A DNA stretch of 64,000 bases, taken from contig JAOAHD010000002.1 in NCBI GenBank assembly GCA_026415395.1, forward strand, positions 310,001 to 374,000, given 5' to 3'. Position numbers and translations under genes: made by a program. The stretch comes from Candidatus Binatia bacterium (GTDB taxonomy: Bacteria; Desulfobacterota; Binatia; HRBIN30). A model generated the notes under the pieces. That model had not been told where the DNA came from and did not search any database. It worked only from the letters and a program-made list of their open reading frames with translations. Of the stretch, positions 53,641-62,621 are shown piece by piece (positions within the stretch are counted from its first letter, which is position 1; every line of letters begins with the position of its first letter).

Positions 53641-55329
53641 TCACGACTCCAGTTTGGCAAGAAGTTCGCGGACGTAGCGCTCCGACTCCGCCGTTGGGCT
53701 TCCCAACATGCGCGCCAACTCACGGACTCGTTCTTCACCGGAAATGGCGCGCGCGGTCGTGAACGTGCGCCCCCCACGGACGAGTTTTTCCAGCGCGAGA
53801 TGGTGGTCGGCAAAGGCGGCGATTTGCGGCAGGTGGGTGATGCAGAGTACTTGCTGTTGGCGCGCGAGGGCGCGCAGCCGCTTTCCGACGGCAGTCGCCG
53901 TCGTGCCACCGATGCCGGCATCGACTTCGTCGAAAATCCACAGCGCCCCAGGACTGCCCCCGCCACCGAGCACCTTGAGGGCCAGCATCACGCGGGAGAG
54001 TTCCCCACCAGAAGCAACCCGGGCCAGCGGCCGGGGCTCTTCGCCAGGGTTGGCCGACAAGTAAAATTCCGCTTCGTCGGCACCGCTCGCCGTGAGTTCC
54101 GCTACTTTCAGAGGGTCGGACGCGCCGCCATTGGTCGTTGCCGCTTGCCGCTGGAAGCGCACCTCGAACACGGCTTTGCCCATACCGAGCGCTTGTAGCT
54201 CTTTGCGGATTTTCTCGGCGAGCCGCCGGGCAGCTTCGGCCCGTTCACGCGAAAGCTCGCCAGCGACGCGCTCTGCCTCGGCGAGAGCACGGACAGCCTC
54301 GCGCTCGAGGGTTTCCGTGTTTTCCGTGCCCTGCTCGAGCAAAGCCGCTTCTGCTCGAATGCGCTGCAAAACCTGGGGAAGATCATCGGCCGTACAGGCG
54401 TACTTGCGCTTGAGGCGGGCAATTAGGGCGAGGCGGTCTTCGATGAATGCCAGCCGCTCGGGGTCGAATTCAAGCCGATCGAGGTAGCGGCGCACTTGAA
54501 AGGCGGCCTCGCGCAGCAGCGTCGAGGCTTGGGCCACGAGTTGTGCGCTATCGCTGAGTTGCGGATCGATTGCGCTCGCCTCTTCTAAAGCATGGGTGAT
54601 GCGGGCAGCGAGGCTGAGCACGGGTTGTTCGCCGGAGTCCAGCGCAGCCTCGCTCTCGACACACAGCCGCTGCAACTTTTCCACATGGCGGAGCTTTTCC
54701 CGCTCTTGCTGCAACGCCGCCTCCTCGCCCTCGGTCACACCAGCTTGTTCGAGTTCCGCCACCTGAAACCGGAGCAGCTCGAGACGCTCGCGCCCAATGT
54801 CTGCCATGCGACGCACTTCGGCAAGGCGCTGCGCCAGAGCGCGCCACGCATGGTATGCTTGATTCATCCGCGCACGTAGCGGCGCGAGCGCACCAAAGGC
54901 GTCGAGGATGTCGAGGTGGGTTTCGTTGCGCAGCAGCGAAGTCTGCTCATGTTGCCCGTAAATGCGCACGAGTGCGCTGCCTAAGTTGGCCAATTGCGCG
55001 GCCGACACTGCCGCGCCGTTGACCCACGCACGGGTGCGACCGTTGCGGTAGAGTACCCGTCGCACGACAATGTCGGGTGCGCTTGGAAGGCCGACGGTGT
55101 CGAGGATCTCGCTGGGAACTTCCTCGAACAGGCCTTCGACACTTCCTTCCTCGGCCGCGGTGCGAACGAGGTCAGCATTGGCCCTTTCGCCGCAGAGCAA
55201 CGACAAGGCACGAATGACGATGCTCTTCCCAGCCCCAGTCTCGCCGGTCAGGACGTTGAAGCCCGGCTCGAACTCCAGGGTGAGTTCGTCGACCACTGCC
55301 AATTGTCGAATCGTTAGGGATCGCAGCAT
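53641..55329 (-). CDS. recN: DNA repair protein RecN
   Basis: 562-residue SMC-like ATPase that acts at double-strand breaks. Walker A G-E-T-G-A-G-K-S (about 31-38), long coiled coils (about 160-380), the ABC-type signature A-S-G-G-E-L-S-R-V-M-L-A, Walker B L-W-I-F-D-E-V-D-A-G-I-G-G and the C-terminal C-I-T-H-L-P-Q-I-A-A are intact. It follows NAD kinase by 29 bases on the same strand, a common pairing. Confidence 0.96.
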   Translation of the reverse strand: MLRSLTIRQLAVVDELTLEFEPGFNVLTGETGAGKSIVIRALSLLCGERANADLVRTAAEEGSVEGLFEEVPSEILDTVGLPSAPDIVVRRVLYRNGRTRAWVNGAAVSAAQLANLGSALVRIYGQHEQTSLLRNETHLDILDAFGALAPLRARMNQAYHAWRALAQRLAEVRRMADIGRERLELLRFQVAELEQAGVTEGEEAALQQEREKLRHVEKLQRLCVESEAALDSGEQPVLSLAARITHALEEASAIDPQLSDSAQLVAQASTLLREAAFQVRRYLDRLEFDPERLAFIEDRLALIARLKRKYACTADDLPQVLQRIRAEAALLEQGTENTETLEREAVRALAEAERVAGELSRERAEAARRLAEKIRKELQALGMGKAVFEVRFQRQAATTNGGASDPLKVAELTASGADEAEFYLSANPGEEPRPLARVASGGELSRVMLALKVLGGGGSPGALWIFDEVDAGIGGTTATAVGKRLRALARQQQVLCITHLPQIAAFADHHLALEKLVRGGRTFTTARAISGEERVRELARMLGSPTAESERYVRELLAKLES

Positions 55330-55358
55330 GCGCCCGACTGTCGTTTACGTCTGGCCAC

Positions 55359-56213
55359 TTAACGTTCGCCCCAGCGCAACTTACTGCGCAGCACTTCAAA
55401 GTAGCTGCGTTGCGGCGACTGCACGAGCGGCGCTCGCACCGGTGCTTTACGGATTTCGACGATATCGCCGGTAAGCAGCGGGAACGCTTCTTGCCCGTCG
55501 ATGGTGAGGACCACGTCCTCACCCGGGGTTTCCACGGCCACCTGCACCACGGCGCGGTCGGGAAGCACGATCGGCCGATTTGTCAGCGTGTGCGGGCAAA
55601 TGGGGCTGAGCAGGAGCACCTCGACTGCGGGGTGCACAATCGGGCCGCCAGCCGAGAGCGAGTAGGCAGTGGAGCCGGTGGGAGTCGTGACGATGAGCCC
55701 GTCGGCCTTGTACACGCACAACTCTTGGCCATCAACCAACGTGCGCAGGTCGATCATGCGAGCGAGCACGCCTTTGTTAATCACGGCGTCGTTCAACGCC
55801 AAACGCTCGGTCTGTATTTGTTCGCCGCGTTGCCAACGCACGGAGAGCATCATGCGGCGGTCGATCAGCATGTGCCCGCCTAAAAGGGCCTCCATGAAGG
55901 GGAACAGTTCGTCCACCGTGGTTGCGGTAAGGAACCCGAGTCCGCCGAGGTTGACTCCCAAAATGGGCACTTCTCGTGTCTTGAGCAGTCGCGCCACACT
56001 CAGAATGGAACCGTCGCCGCCGAGCACGACGACAAGGTCGACCATGTTGATGAGCTGCTCACGTTCGGCAGCAGCGGCGTCGGGCACGTCTGAGCGAAGA
56101 GCCCGCTCCACGACCACGTTCACTTGTCGGGTGCGCAACCACGCGCTGAGCTCTCGCGCAACGGCCGCTGCTCGGGGTTGGCCCCGCTTGGCGACGATTC
56201 CAATTGAGTTCAT
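55359..56213 (-). CDS. nadK: NAD kinase
   Basis: Phosphorylates NAD to NADP. 284 residues with the V-V-L-G-G-D-G-S-I-L loop (about 63-72), G-V-N-L-G-G-L-G-F-L-T, A-L-N-D-A-V-I and the P-T-G-S-T-A-Y-S-L-S-A-G-G-P-I motif. Length is usual. The first gene of a two-gene unit with recN. Confidence 0.96.
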   Translation of the reverse strand: MNSIGIVAKRGQPRAAAVARELSAWLRTRQVNVVVERALRSDVPDAAAAEREQLINMVDLVVVLGGDGSILSVARLLKTREVPILGVNLGGLGFLTATTVDELFPFMEALLGGHMLIDRRMMLSVRWQRGEQIQTERLALNDAVINKGVLARMIDLRTLVDGQELCVYKADGLIVTTPTGSTAYSLSAGGPIVHPAVEVLLLSPICPHTLTNRPIVLPDRAVVQVAVETPGEDVVLTIDGQEAFPLLTGDIVEIRKAPVRAPLVQSPQRSYFEVLRSKLRWGER

Positions 56214-56357
56214 GGCGGCACGCTACCATAGCATGGGAGCGGCCAGCTACGGCCTGTCGGAAACGGCGCCCTTAGGGCCGGTAGCGCTTGCTCTGTCGCA
56301 CAGCGTTGCTAGCAAGCGCACATCGGGTCACGGGCAACTGGCGCGAGGCGGTTGAGG

Positions 56358-57995
56358 GTGGATAGAAACGAGAAGGAGCGAGGCAGGAGGCGCGCCACCG
56401 CACTTTTGCTCGTTACTGCTTGCGCAGGTTTCGCAGCATTCACAGGGGGGCGTGCTCTCCACGGCCAGCCCGTGGCAGGAACAGTGGGCGCGAGCTCTGC
56501 GCAAGAGCTCTTGGAGCAATGCCCGATCGGAGAGGTGCGTACTGATGTCATCGTGCCCGCCCCGCCCGAGTTGGTGCGGGCGCCACGGAAGGAAGCCTGG
56601 GAGCGCCGCTTTCCGAGCAAAGACGCCTTACTCGTTGCGCTGCAGGAGCGGTTGGCTGGTTGGCCGGAGCGGCTGCCGGCGGCCATGCCGGAACTACCGG
56701 AGGAGCCGACGCAGTTTTTGCAGCAGGTGGCGCGCGACACGTGGCGCGGATTGCGGTCGTTGCGCGACCGGGAGCACGGGCTGCCGATTGACCACGTGCG
56801 CTGGCTGGGTTTCGACTTCGATCCTCGCCGAGCCCAAATTGGTGACTACACAAGCAGCTCGAACCTTGGCTTATTTCTTCTGGCCGCAGTGGCCGCGCGC
56901 GAGTTGGGCTTGGAAACCCACGAGAGCACCGTGGCCCTGGTCCGCGACGTGTTCGATACCATGGAGCGGCTCGAGCGCTACGAGGGGTTTTTCTTTAATT
57001 ACTACGACACGACCTCGCTCGAGCGCACGAGCCATTTTGTCTCGTTTGTCGATTCCTCCTGGCTGACCGCGGCGTTGGTCGTGGTGCGCAATGCGCTACC
57101 GGAACTCGCCCCGCGCGCCACGCGGTTTTTGTCGCGCGAAGACTATGGATTCTTTTACGATCGCGCACGCGGGCAAATGCGCCACGGCTACTACGTGAAG
57201 CCGGGGCTCATTTCTCCTTTTCATTACGGGATGTTGTTCACCGAGGCTCGCTTGGGGAGCTTGCTCGCCATTGGCAAAGGCGATGTCCCGCGGGCGCACT
57301 GGTACGGGATGGTGCGCACCTATCCTCCTGGTTGCCGGTGGCAGCGGCAGTTGCCGCTCCAGCCTGCGGCCGAGCGGAAAAATGGCTTCGTCGTGTATCG
57401 GGGGTACTATCAGTGGAACGGGGTGTCTTATGTCCCTTCGTGGGGCGGTAGCATGTTCGAGGCGCTCATGCCGCTCCTTGTGATCGACGAAGCACGCCAT
57501 GCTCCCCACGGTTGGGGGGCGAATGCCCGAGCACATGCCGTAGTCCAACGCCGCTGGAGCGAAGAAGAGTTGCACCAGGTGGTGTGGGGGCAATCGCCGT
57601 GTATGAATCCGCACGGGCTCGACTACCGGGAGTTTGGAGTTCCGCCGCTCGGTGCTCGTGGCTACCCAAGTGGAGCCGTAACCCCTCATGCCGCCGCGCT
57701 CGCACTCGCCGTCACCCCGGCGGACGCCATTGCGAACTTGCAGCGATTAGCTCGAGAATACCCTTTGTACGCTGACTTTGGATTTTTCGATGCCGTGGAT
57801 CCTGCCACCGGGGTGGTGGCTCGTGGCTACTTGAACCTGGATCAAGCCATGATCGTCGTTGCCATTGCCAACCACCTCGTTCCGGGTGGGGTGCGCCAGT
57901 ACTTTGAACGGGATCCGTGGGTCCGCCGGGCGTTACCGTTGCTGGCGGAGGAAAATCTCTTCGGCGCTCTTGACCCAGCGGTGGCCCGCCAGTAA
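56358..57995 (+). CDS. Glucoamylase-like (PF10091-type) exported protein
   Basis: About 545 residues from a GTG (a TTG two codons earlier is possible). An N-terminal hydrophobic segment (about 14-32) exports or anchors it. The rest is an alpha/alpha barrel with Y-T-S-S-S-N-L-G-L, Y-E-G-F-F-F-N-Y-Y-D-T, S-F-V-D-S-S-W-L, a central W-G-G-S-M-F-E-A and the C-terminal Y-L-N-L-D-Q-A-M-I. These motifs match the putative glucoamylase family found in cyclic-glucan and other glycan enzymes. It may trim or bind periplasmic glucans. Confidence 0.8.
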   Translation: MDRNEKERGRRRATALLLVTACAGFAAFTGGRALHGQPVAGTVGASSAQELLEQCPIGEVRTDVIVPAPPELVRAPRKEAWERRFPSKDALLVALQERLAGWPERLPAAMPELPEEPTQFLQQVARDTWRGLRSLRDREHGLPIDHVRWLGFDFDPRRAQIGDYTSSSNLGLFLLAAVAARELGLETHESTVALVRDVFDTMERLERYEGFFFNYYDTTSLERTSHFVSFVDSSWLTAALVVVRNALPELAPRATRFLSREDYGFFYDRARGQMRHGYYVKPGLISPFHYGMLFTEARLGSLLAIGKGDVPRAHWYGMVRTYPPGCRWQRQLPLQPAAERKNGFVVYRGYYQWNGVSYVPSWGGSMFEALMPLLVIDEARHAPHGWGANARAHAVVQRRWSEEELHQVVWGQSPCMNPHGLDYREFGVPPLGARGYPSGAVTPHAAALALAVTPADAIANLQRLAREYPLYADFGFFDAVDPATGVVARGYLNLDQAMIVVAIANHLVPGGVRQYFERDPWVRRALPLLAEENLFGALDPAVARQ

Positions 57996-58013
57996 GTGAA
58001 CGATCGTTCACTT
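57994..58013. promoter_or_regulatory. Perfect 20-bp palindrome, likely TetR-type operator
   Basis: AAGTGAACGATCGTTCACTT is its own reverse complement. It begins in the stop codon of the glucoamylase-like gene and ends 17 bases before the nitronate monooxygenase ATG, just upstream of GGAAGGAGGA. TetR-family repressors commonly bind sites of this form; no TetR gene is in the window. Confidence 0.6.
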
Positions 58014-58030
58014 GGGAAGGAGGACCCAGT

Positions 58031-59167
58031 ATGCGTACGCCAATCTGCGACCGCCTCAAGATCGAGCTGCCAATTTTTGCCTTTAGTCACTGTCGCGACG
58101 TGGTCGCCGAGGTCAGCAAGGCAGGCGGTTTCGGCGTTTTAGGGGCGGTCGGGTTCACACCCGAACAGCTCGAAGTCGAACTCCAGTGGATTGATGAACA
58201 CGTAGGCGACCATCCGTACGGAGTCGATATTGTGATCCCGGGCAAGTACGAAGGCATGGGTGAGCTCGACCCGGTGAAGTTGGAAGAGCAACTCCGCGCG
58301 ATGATTCCGCCTGAGCACATTGCGTTCGCGGAGAAGATTTTGGAAGAACACGGTGTGCCAAAGCTGCCACCGGGAGAGCGCCCTGTGGGCCAACTGTTAG
58401 GTTGGACCGCGGCCACCGCCACTCCGCAAGTGGAGGTGGCGCTTAAGCATGAGAAGGTACGTCTGATCGCCAATGCGTTGGGGACCCCGCCGAAGGACGT
58501 GATCGACGAGATCCATGCCACCGGTCGCTTGGTTGCGGCACTGTGTGGTTCGGCGAAGCACGCGCTGTCACACAAAGAAGCGGGCGTGGATATCGTGGTG
58601 GCCCAAGGTACGGAAGGCGGCGGCCACACCGGCGAAATCGGTAGCATCGTGCTGTGGCCGGAGGTGATCGATGCGGTGGCCCCATTGCCGGTGCTTGCTG
58701 CGGGAGGAATCGGCACCGGGAGGCAAATCGCCGCTGCACTCGCCATGGGTGCGCAAGGGGTGTGGACCGGTTCGTTGTGGCTCACGGTGCGCGAGGCGGA
58801 TGTGCCGCCGGCACAGATGGAATGCTATTTGCGGGCCACGAGCCGTGATACCGTGCGCTCGCGTTCGTTCACGGGGAAGCCATGCCGCATGCTGCGCAAC
58901 GCTTGGACCGAAGCATGGGAGCGCCCCGATGCACCGAAACCTTTGGGGATGCCGCTGCAATTCATGGTGACGGCCGATGCCGTTGCCCGCGGCCACCGCT
59001 ACGCCGAAAAAGCGAAGGATGTCTTGTTCAACCCGGTAGGGCAGATTGTCGGCCGCTTGAACACCGTGCGGAGCGTGAAGGAAGTCATCTACGACTTGGT
59101 GCAAGAGTACCTCGAGGCAGTGGAGCGTTTGCAGCGCCTAACGAACCTTGAAAGCCAAGCGGCTTGA
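58031..59167 (+). CDS. Nitronate monooxygenase family protein
   Basis: 378-residue FMN-dependent TIM-barrel enzyme. F-G-V-L-G-A near the start, the catalytic region E-G-G-G-H-T-G-E-I-G with the active His, then A-A-G-G-I-G-T-G-R-Q-I-A-A-A-L-A-M-G-A-Q-G-V-W-T-G-S for FMN phosphate. Members oxidise alkyl nitronates or act as enoyl reductases and related flavoenzymes. A strong GGAAGGAGGA precedes the ATG, and a 20-bp palindrome sits between, suggesting local control. Confidence 0.9.
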   Translation: MRTPICDRLKIELPIFAFSHCRDVVAEVSKAGGFGVLGAVGFTPEQLEVELQWIDEHVGDHPYGVDIVIPGKYEGMGELDPVKLEEQLRAMIPPEHIAFAEKILEEHGVPKLPPGERPVGQLLGWTAATATPQVEVALKHEKVRLIANALGTPPKDVIDEIHATGRLVAALCGSAKHALSHKEAGVDIVVAQGTEGGGHTGEIGSIVLWPEVIDAVAPLPVLAAGGIGTGRQIAAALAMGAQGVWTGSLWLTVREADVPPAQMECYLRATSRDTVRSRSFTGKPCRMLRNAWTEAWERPDAPKPLGMPLQFMVTADAVARGHRYAEKAKDVLFNPVGQIVGRLNTVRSVKEVIYDLVQEYLEAVERLQRLTNLESQAA

Positions 59168-59319
59168 TGGAGCACGGGACAAACGACTGACAGAAAAAGT
59201 CGCGCCCGGTGCGCGTCCCGCCAATCGTGCTCCGACGTGCCATCAGGCGGATGTGCAGGCGAGGCCCACTTGTTGTCGGGCTTTGGGCTGCGTAGAGCTG
59301 CAGCGAGCGAACTCCGCAC

Positions 59320-60459
59320 ATGGCCAGTGTCACGTTGAAGCACGTATCGAAGATATTTCCCAACGGCGCCGTGGCTCTGGACGGCATCGATCTCGAAGTG
59401 GGAGATGGCGAGCTGCTCGTCGTGGTGGGGCCCTCGGGCTGCGGCAAGTCGACGCTGCTCCGCATCGTGGCAGGCTTGGAAGAGGTCAGCCAGGGAGAGG
59501 TGTGGATCGGGTCGACGTTGGTCAATGGTTTGTCCCCGCAACGGCGCAATGTCGCCATGGTCTTTCAAGACTATGCGCTGTACCCCCACCTCACGGTGGC
59601 GGACAACCTAGCGTTCCCGCTGCGCATGCGGGGAATGCCGCGCGCAGAGCGCCGCGAGCGCATTCAGCGGGTGGCCCGCCTGCTGGAAATTGAGTCGTTG
59701 CTCGACCGTTATCCGGCGGAACTTTCCGGCGGGCAGCGCCAGCGCGTGGCCATGGGGCGCGCGCTGGTGCGTGAGCCCACGGTGTCGCTGTTCGACGAGC
59801 CGCTTTCCAACCTGGATGCCAAGCTGCGCGTGAGTGTGCGGGCGGAAATTGCGGCCATTCAGGAACGCACCGGGACGACGATGATTTACGTCACCCATGA
59901 CCAGACGGAGGCGATGACGCTCGGTCACCGTGTTGCCGTGCTCGATCGTGGGCGCCTGCAACAAGTTGCGCCACCGCGCACGCTGTACGACGAGCCCGCA
60001 AATGCCTTTGTCGCCGGGTTTATCGGCAACCCGCCGATGAATTTGTTTGCTGCCCGAGTAGGGGCGGCGGCCGGGCGGTGGTGGTTGGAAGCTGGCGACG
60101 GCCGTTTCCCTCTGCTGGCAGAACGGATCCGTTTTCCGGTGGAGAGCAGCGACCCGGTCATAGCCGGAGTTCGTCCGGAAGCCATCGCCTGCAGCCGCAC
60201 AGCCCAGGAATGCGCGCTGCCCGCGCAGGTCGAACACGTGGAGCAGCTCGGACACGAAACCCTGCTCTATCTTCGCTTGGCCGGTGCCCCGGCCATTCGC
60301 TGGGTGGCACGCCTTCCCGGCATGCAAGCGATCAAAAAGGGAGACCGCGTATTCGTGCAGGTTCCGCCTGAGCGCTGGTATGTGTTTCCCGCGTCTGCAG
60401 ACGAAGGCCAACTTCAAGGGCAAGCGCCTCCGCCCCAAAGTCGCAACACAGCCAAGTAG
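59320..60459 (+). CDS. MalK/UgpC-type ABC transporter ATPase
   Basis: 379 residues with Walker A G-P-S-G-C-G-K-S-T (about 37-45), Q-loop V-F-Q-D-Y-A-L-Y-P-H, signature L-S-G-G-Q-R-Q-R-V-A, Walker B V-S-L-F-D-E-P-L-S-N-L-D-A and T-H-D-Q-T-E-A, plus the C-terminal OB-type regulatory domain. It would drive uptake of sugars or glycerol phosphate. No permease or binding protein is near, so it may be shared by distant transporters. The last 46 bases overlap the convergent phosphatase gene. Confidence 0.92.
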   Translation: MASVTLKHVSKIFPNGAVALDGIDLEVGDGELLVVVGPSGCGKSTLLRIVAGLEEVSQGEVWIGSTLVNGLSPQRRNVAMVFQDYALYPHLTVADNLAFPLRMRGMPRAERRERIQRVARLLEIESLLDRYPAELSGGQRQRVAMGRALVREPTVSLFDEPLSNLDAKLRVSVRAEIAAIQERTGTTMIYVTHDQTEAMTLGHRVAVLDRGRLQQVAPPRTLYDEPANAFVAGFIGNPPMNLFAARVGAAAGRWWLEAGDGRFPLLAERIRFPVESSDPVIAGVRPEAIACSRTAQECALPAQVEHVEQLGHETLLYLRLAGAPAIRWVARLPGMQAIKKGDRVFVQVPPERWYVFPASADEGQLQGQAPPPQSRNTAK

Positions 60460-60926
60460 GGCACGCAGGTGCGTCGCTCCTGCACCCAAGTTCGCGCCGC
60501 TTCCAAGCTGAGCTTGCGGCTCGCCTGCAAGTAGGCGATGGCCACAGTGGGAGCTCGGTTGATGCCGGCGTTGCAGTGCAAATACACCCGGCAGCCTTCA
60601 GCCGCACGTTGGGAGATCCATTCGACAGCCGGCGTCAGTGCTCGAAGGAGCTCTTGGTTGGCACCGTCCGCCACTGGAATGCGGTGGAACATGATGCCGT
60701 GGGATGAGAACGCCTGGGCGAGGGCGGTAAGCGAGAGATTTTTTGCCACGAGGTCGGAATCGTGCTGCAAGCTCAGGACAGCGTTGATGCGAAGGTCTCT
60801 GGCGAGCCACGGAGCGTCGCTCGGGAGTAGGTATTCTCCGATCACGAGCTCGGGAACAATTTCGTTACACGAGGGTTGAGGAGTGGGTCGCCCGGGAGGG
60901 CCCCAAGCGCGCAACCAGTAGCTCAT
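60414..60926 (-). CDS. Dual-specificity protein phosphatase
   Basis: 170 residues with the phosphatase loop V-Y-L-H-C-N-A-G-I-N-R-A-P-T at about 117-130 (Cys and Arg of C-x5-R) and the general-acid region R-I-P-V-A-D-G-A-N upstream. It resembles eukaryotic-type dual-specificity and laforin-like phosphatases, which remove phosphate from proteins or from glycans. The ATG at 60926 was chosen because the upstream frame loses coding character. Its 3' end overlaps the convergent ABC ATPase gene. Confidence 0.8.
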   Translation of the reverse strand: MSYWLRAWGPPGRPTPQPSCNEIVPELVIGEYLLPSDAPWLARDLRINAVLSLQHDSDLVAKNLSLTALAQAFSSHGIMFHRIPVADGANQELLRALTPAVEWISQRAAEGCRVYLHCNAGINRAPTVAIAYLQASRKLSLEAARTWVQERRTCVPYLAVLRLWGGGACP

Positions 60927-61098
60927 TGGGCTCCGCTTGTATGCGAGTTGCCACCCGCGCACAAGTTGCACGCAGCCACTAATCGGTGGCGTGCGCGATT
61001 GGAGGCCAGGCCAACCGCAGCGCGCGTAGGGGTTGCTGGGACGCGCAAGCTGCGCTGCGTAAGTTGGATGCGGCGGCGAGCGAAGATGGGGATGGCTT

Positions 61099-61126
61099 TT
61101 GACTTTTCTCTGGTGTGCCACATAAA
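61099..61126 (+). promoter_or_regulatory. Candidate promoter of the 61154 gene
   Basis: TTGACT (61099-61104), 16 bases, then CATAAA (61121-61126). The ATG at 61154 follows with GGAGG at the right distance. Confidence 0.42.
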
Positions 61127-61153
61127 TAGTGTGCGTTCGTGGAAGGAGGACGG

Positions 61154-61576
61154 ATGGCAAACACTGCTCGCGTGTTGGTGGGAATCCTTGCTGGGCTGTG
61201 CTTGTGGAATGTGCTGCAGGGGCCGGGCTGGGCGCAGCGGGGCCGCGTAACCAATCCACAAGAAATTGCTGCGGTGCTGACTGTGCGCGACGTCCGCGTT
61301 GATGGTGATGTGGTGCGGGCCACGCTGGTCAACCAGTCGCCGCGCCGCTTGGCGGATGTGCGGCTGTTGATTCGCCATTCATGGCTGTGGAACAACGAGC
61401 GGAATCCGGGCTCGGACAACCCTGGGCGGACCGACACCTATACGATTCCCGATGAAATCCCGGCTGGGGGCACCTACAACCTTGTGTACAAGATTGTTCC
61501 TCCCTTGCCGCGTCGCCACGACGGGCGATTTGTGACCACGGTCGAGTTAATTGGTTTTACTGAAGTTGGCTTCTAG
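61154..61576 (+). CDS. Small exported protein, unknown function
   Basis: 140 residues: signal peptide ending G-P-G-W-A-Q, then one immunoglobulin-like beta domain with V-R-A-T-L-V-N-Q-S-P-R-R-L-A-D-V-R-L-L-I and I-P-A-G-G-T-Y-N-L-V-Y. Such FxLYD-like domains handle envelope stress or binding in other proteins; none is named here with certainty. GGAAGGAGGA precedes the ATG. Its 3' end overlaps the DUF523 gene frame by 26 bases. Confidence 0.65.
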   Translation: MANTARVLVGILAGLCLWNVLQGPGWAQRGRVTNPQEIAAVLTVRDVRVDGDVVRATLVNQSPRRLADVRLLIRHSWLWNNERNPGSDNPGRTDTYTIPDEIPAGGTYNLVYKIVPPLPRRHDGRFVTTVELIGFTEVGF

Positions 61577-62564
61577 TCGACCCGAGCACAGAGAACACCC
61601 CCCTCCGTGGTTTACTGCCGAGCGGCCGCGGATCGGCATTTCTGCCTGCTTGCTCGGGAAGCCGGTGCGGTACGACGGTGGGCACAAGCGTGATCCGTTT
61701 CTGACGGAAACGTTTGGGCAGTTCGTGGAATGGGTGCCGGTTTGTCCGGAGGTGGAACTCGGGCTCGGCGTACCGCGGCCGACCCTTCGCCTGGAAGCCG
61801 ACGAAACTGGTGTCCGCCTGCGCGTGCCTAGCACCGGCGCAGACCTTACCGCTGCGATGCAACGTTGGGCGGATAAAAAGCTCCGCGCACTCGCCGGAGA
61901 GCAGTTGAGCGGCTTCGTGGTAAAAAAAGATTCGCCGAGTTGCGGCATGGAGCGAGTACGCGTCTATCAAGGGAGTGGGGCGCCGCGGCGCGGCGGCACG
62001 GGGCTGTTTACTGCTGCATTGCGCGCGGCGTGGCCGCTGTTGCCTGTGGAAGAAGAGGGGCGGCTGCACGACCCGCGGTTGCGGGAAAATTTCGTTGAAC
62101 GAGTGTTTGCCTACCAGCGGCTGCAACGGATGTTTCGCGGCCGTTGGAGCGTAGGGCAGGTGGTGGCGTTCCATACCGCTCACAAACTACAGTTGCTCGC
62201 GCACTCGCCGCGACTCTACCGTGAATTGGGCCAATTGGTCGCACATGTTCGCGAGTTCAGCCGCGAGGAGTTCCGTGCGCGCTACGCGGAGCAATTCATG
62301 CGCGCGTTGCAAACCTTGGCCACGCCTGCCCGGCACACGAACGTGTTGCAGCACATGATGGGGTATTTGCGCGAGCACATTGATGGCGAAGCGCGCGCAG
62401 AGCTTGTACAGCTGATCGGCGAATATCGGCGTGGTTTGGTTCCTCTAGTCGTGCCGCTTACCCTCCTCAATCATTTCGTTCGCCGGCATCGAATCGCTTA
62501 CCTGCTCGGGCAAACGTACCTCGAGCCGCACCCACGCGAGCTGATGCTGCGCAATCACGTGTAG
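61551..62564 (+). CDS. DUF523-DUF1722 fusion protein
   Basis: 337 residues. The DUF523 part (about 23-165) has I-S-A-C-L-L-G-K-P-V-R-Y-D-G-G, V-C-P-E-V-E-L-G-L-G and K-K-D-S-P-S-C-G; these three cysteines hold the iron-sulfur cluster in thiouracil desulfurase (TudS), a DUF523 member. The DUF1722 part (about 170-330) has F-V-E-R-V-F-A-Y and the H-T-A-H-K-L-Q-L-L-A-H-S-P motif, as in YbgA, whose gene often lies near photolyase. The start is uncertain: TTG at 61551 overlaps the preceding gene, no ATG is available, and later TTG or GTG codons are possible. Confidence 0.88.
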   Translation: MVLLKLASSRPEHREHPPPWFTAERPRIGISACLLGKPVRYDGGHKRDPFLTETFGQFVEWVPVCPEVELGLGVPRPTLRLEADETGVRLRVPSTGADLTAAMQRWADKKLRALAGEQLSGFVVKKDSPSCGMERVRVYQGSGAPRRGGTGLFTAALRAAWPLLPVEEEGRLHDPRLRENFVERVFAYQRLQRMFRGRWSVGQVVAFHTAHKLQLLAHSPRLYRELGQLVAHVREFSREEFRARYAEQFMRALQTLATPARHTNVLQHMMGYLREHIDGEARAELVQLIGEYRRGLVPLVVPLTLLNHFVRRHRIAYLLGQTYLEPHPRELMLRNHV

Positions 62565-62621
62565 GCGCGGCGCCGGCCAGAGCCGCGGACGGCTCTTTGG
62601 CAATGTGGGGGATCACCCGGC

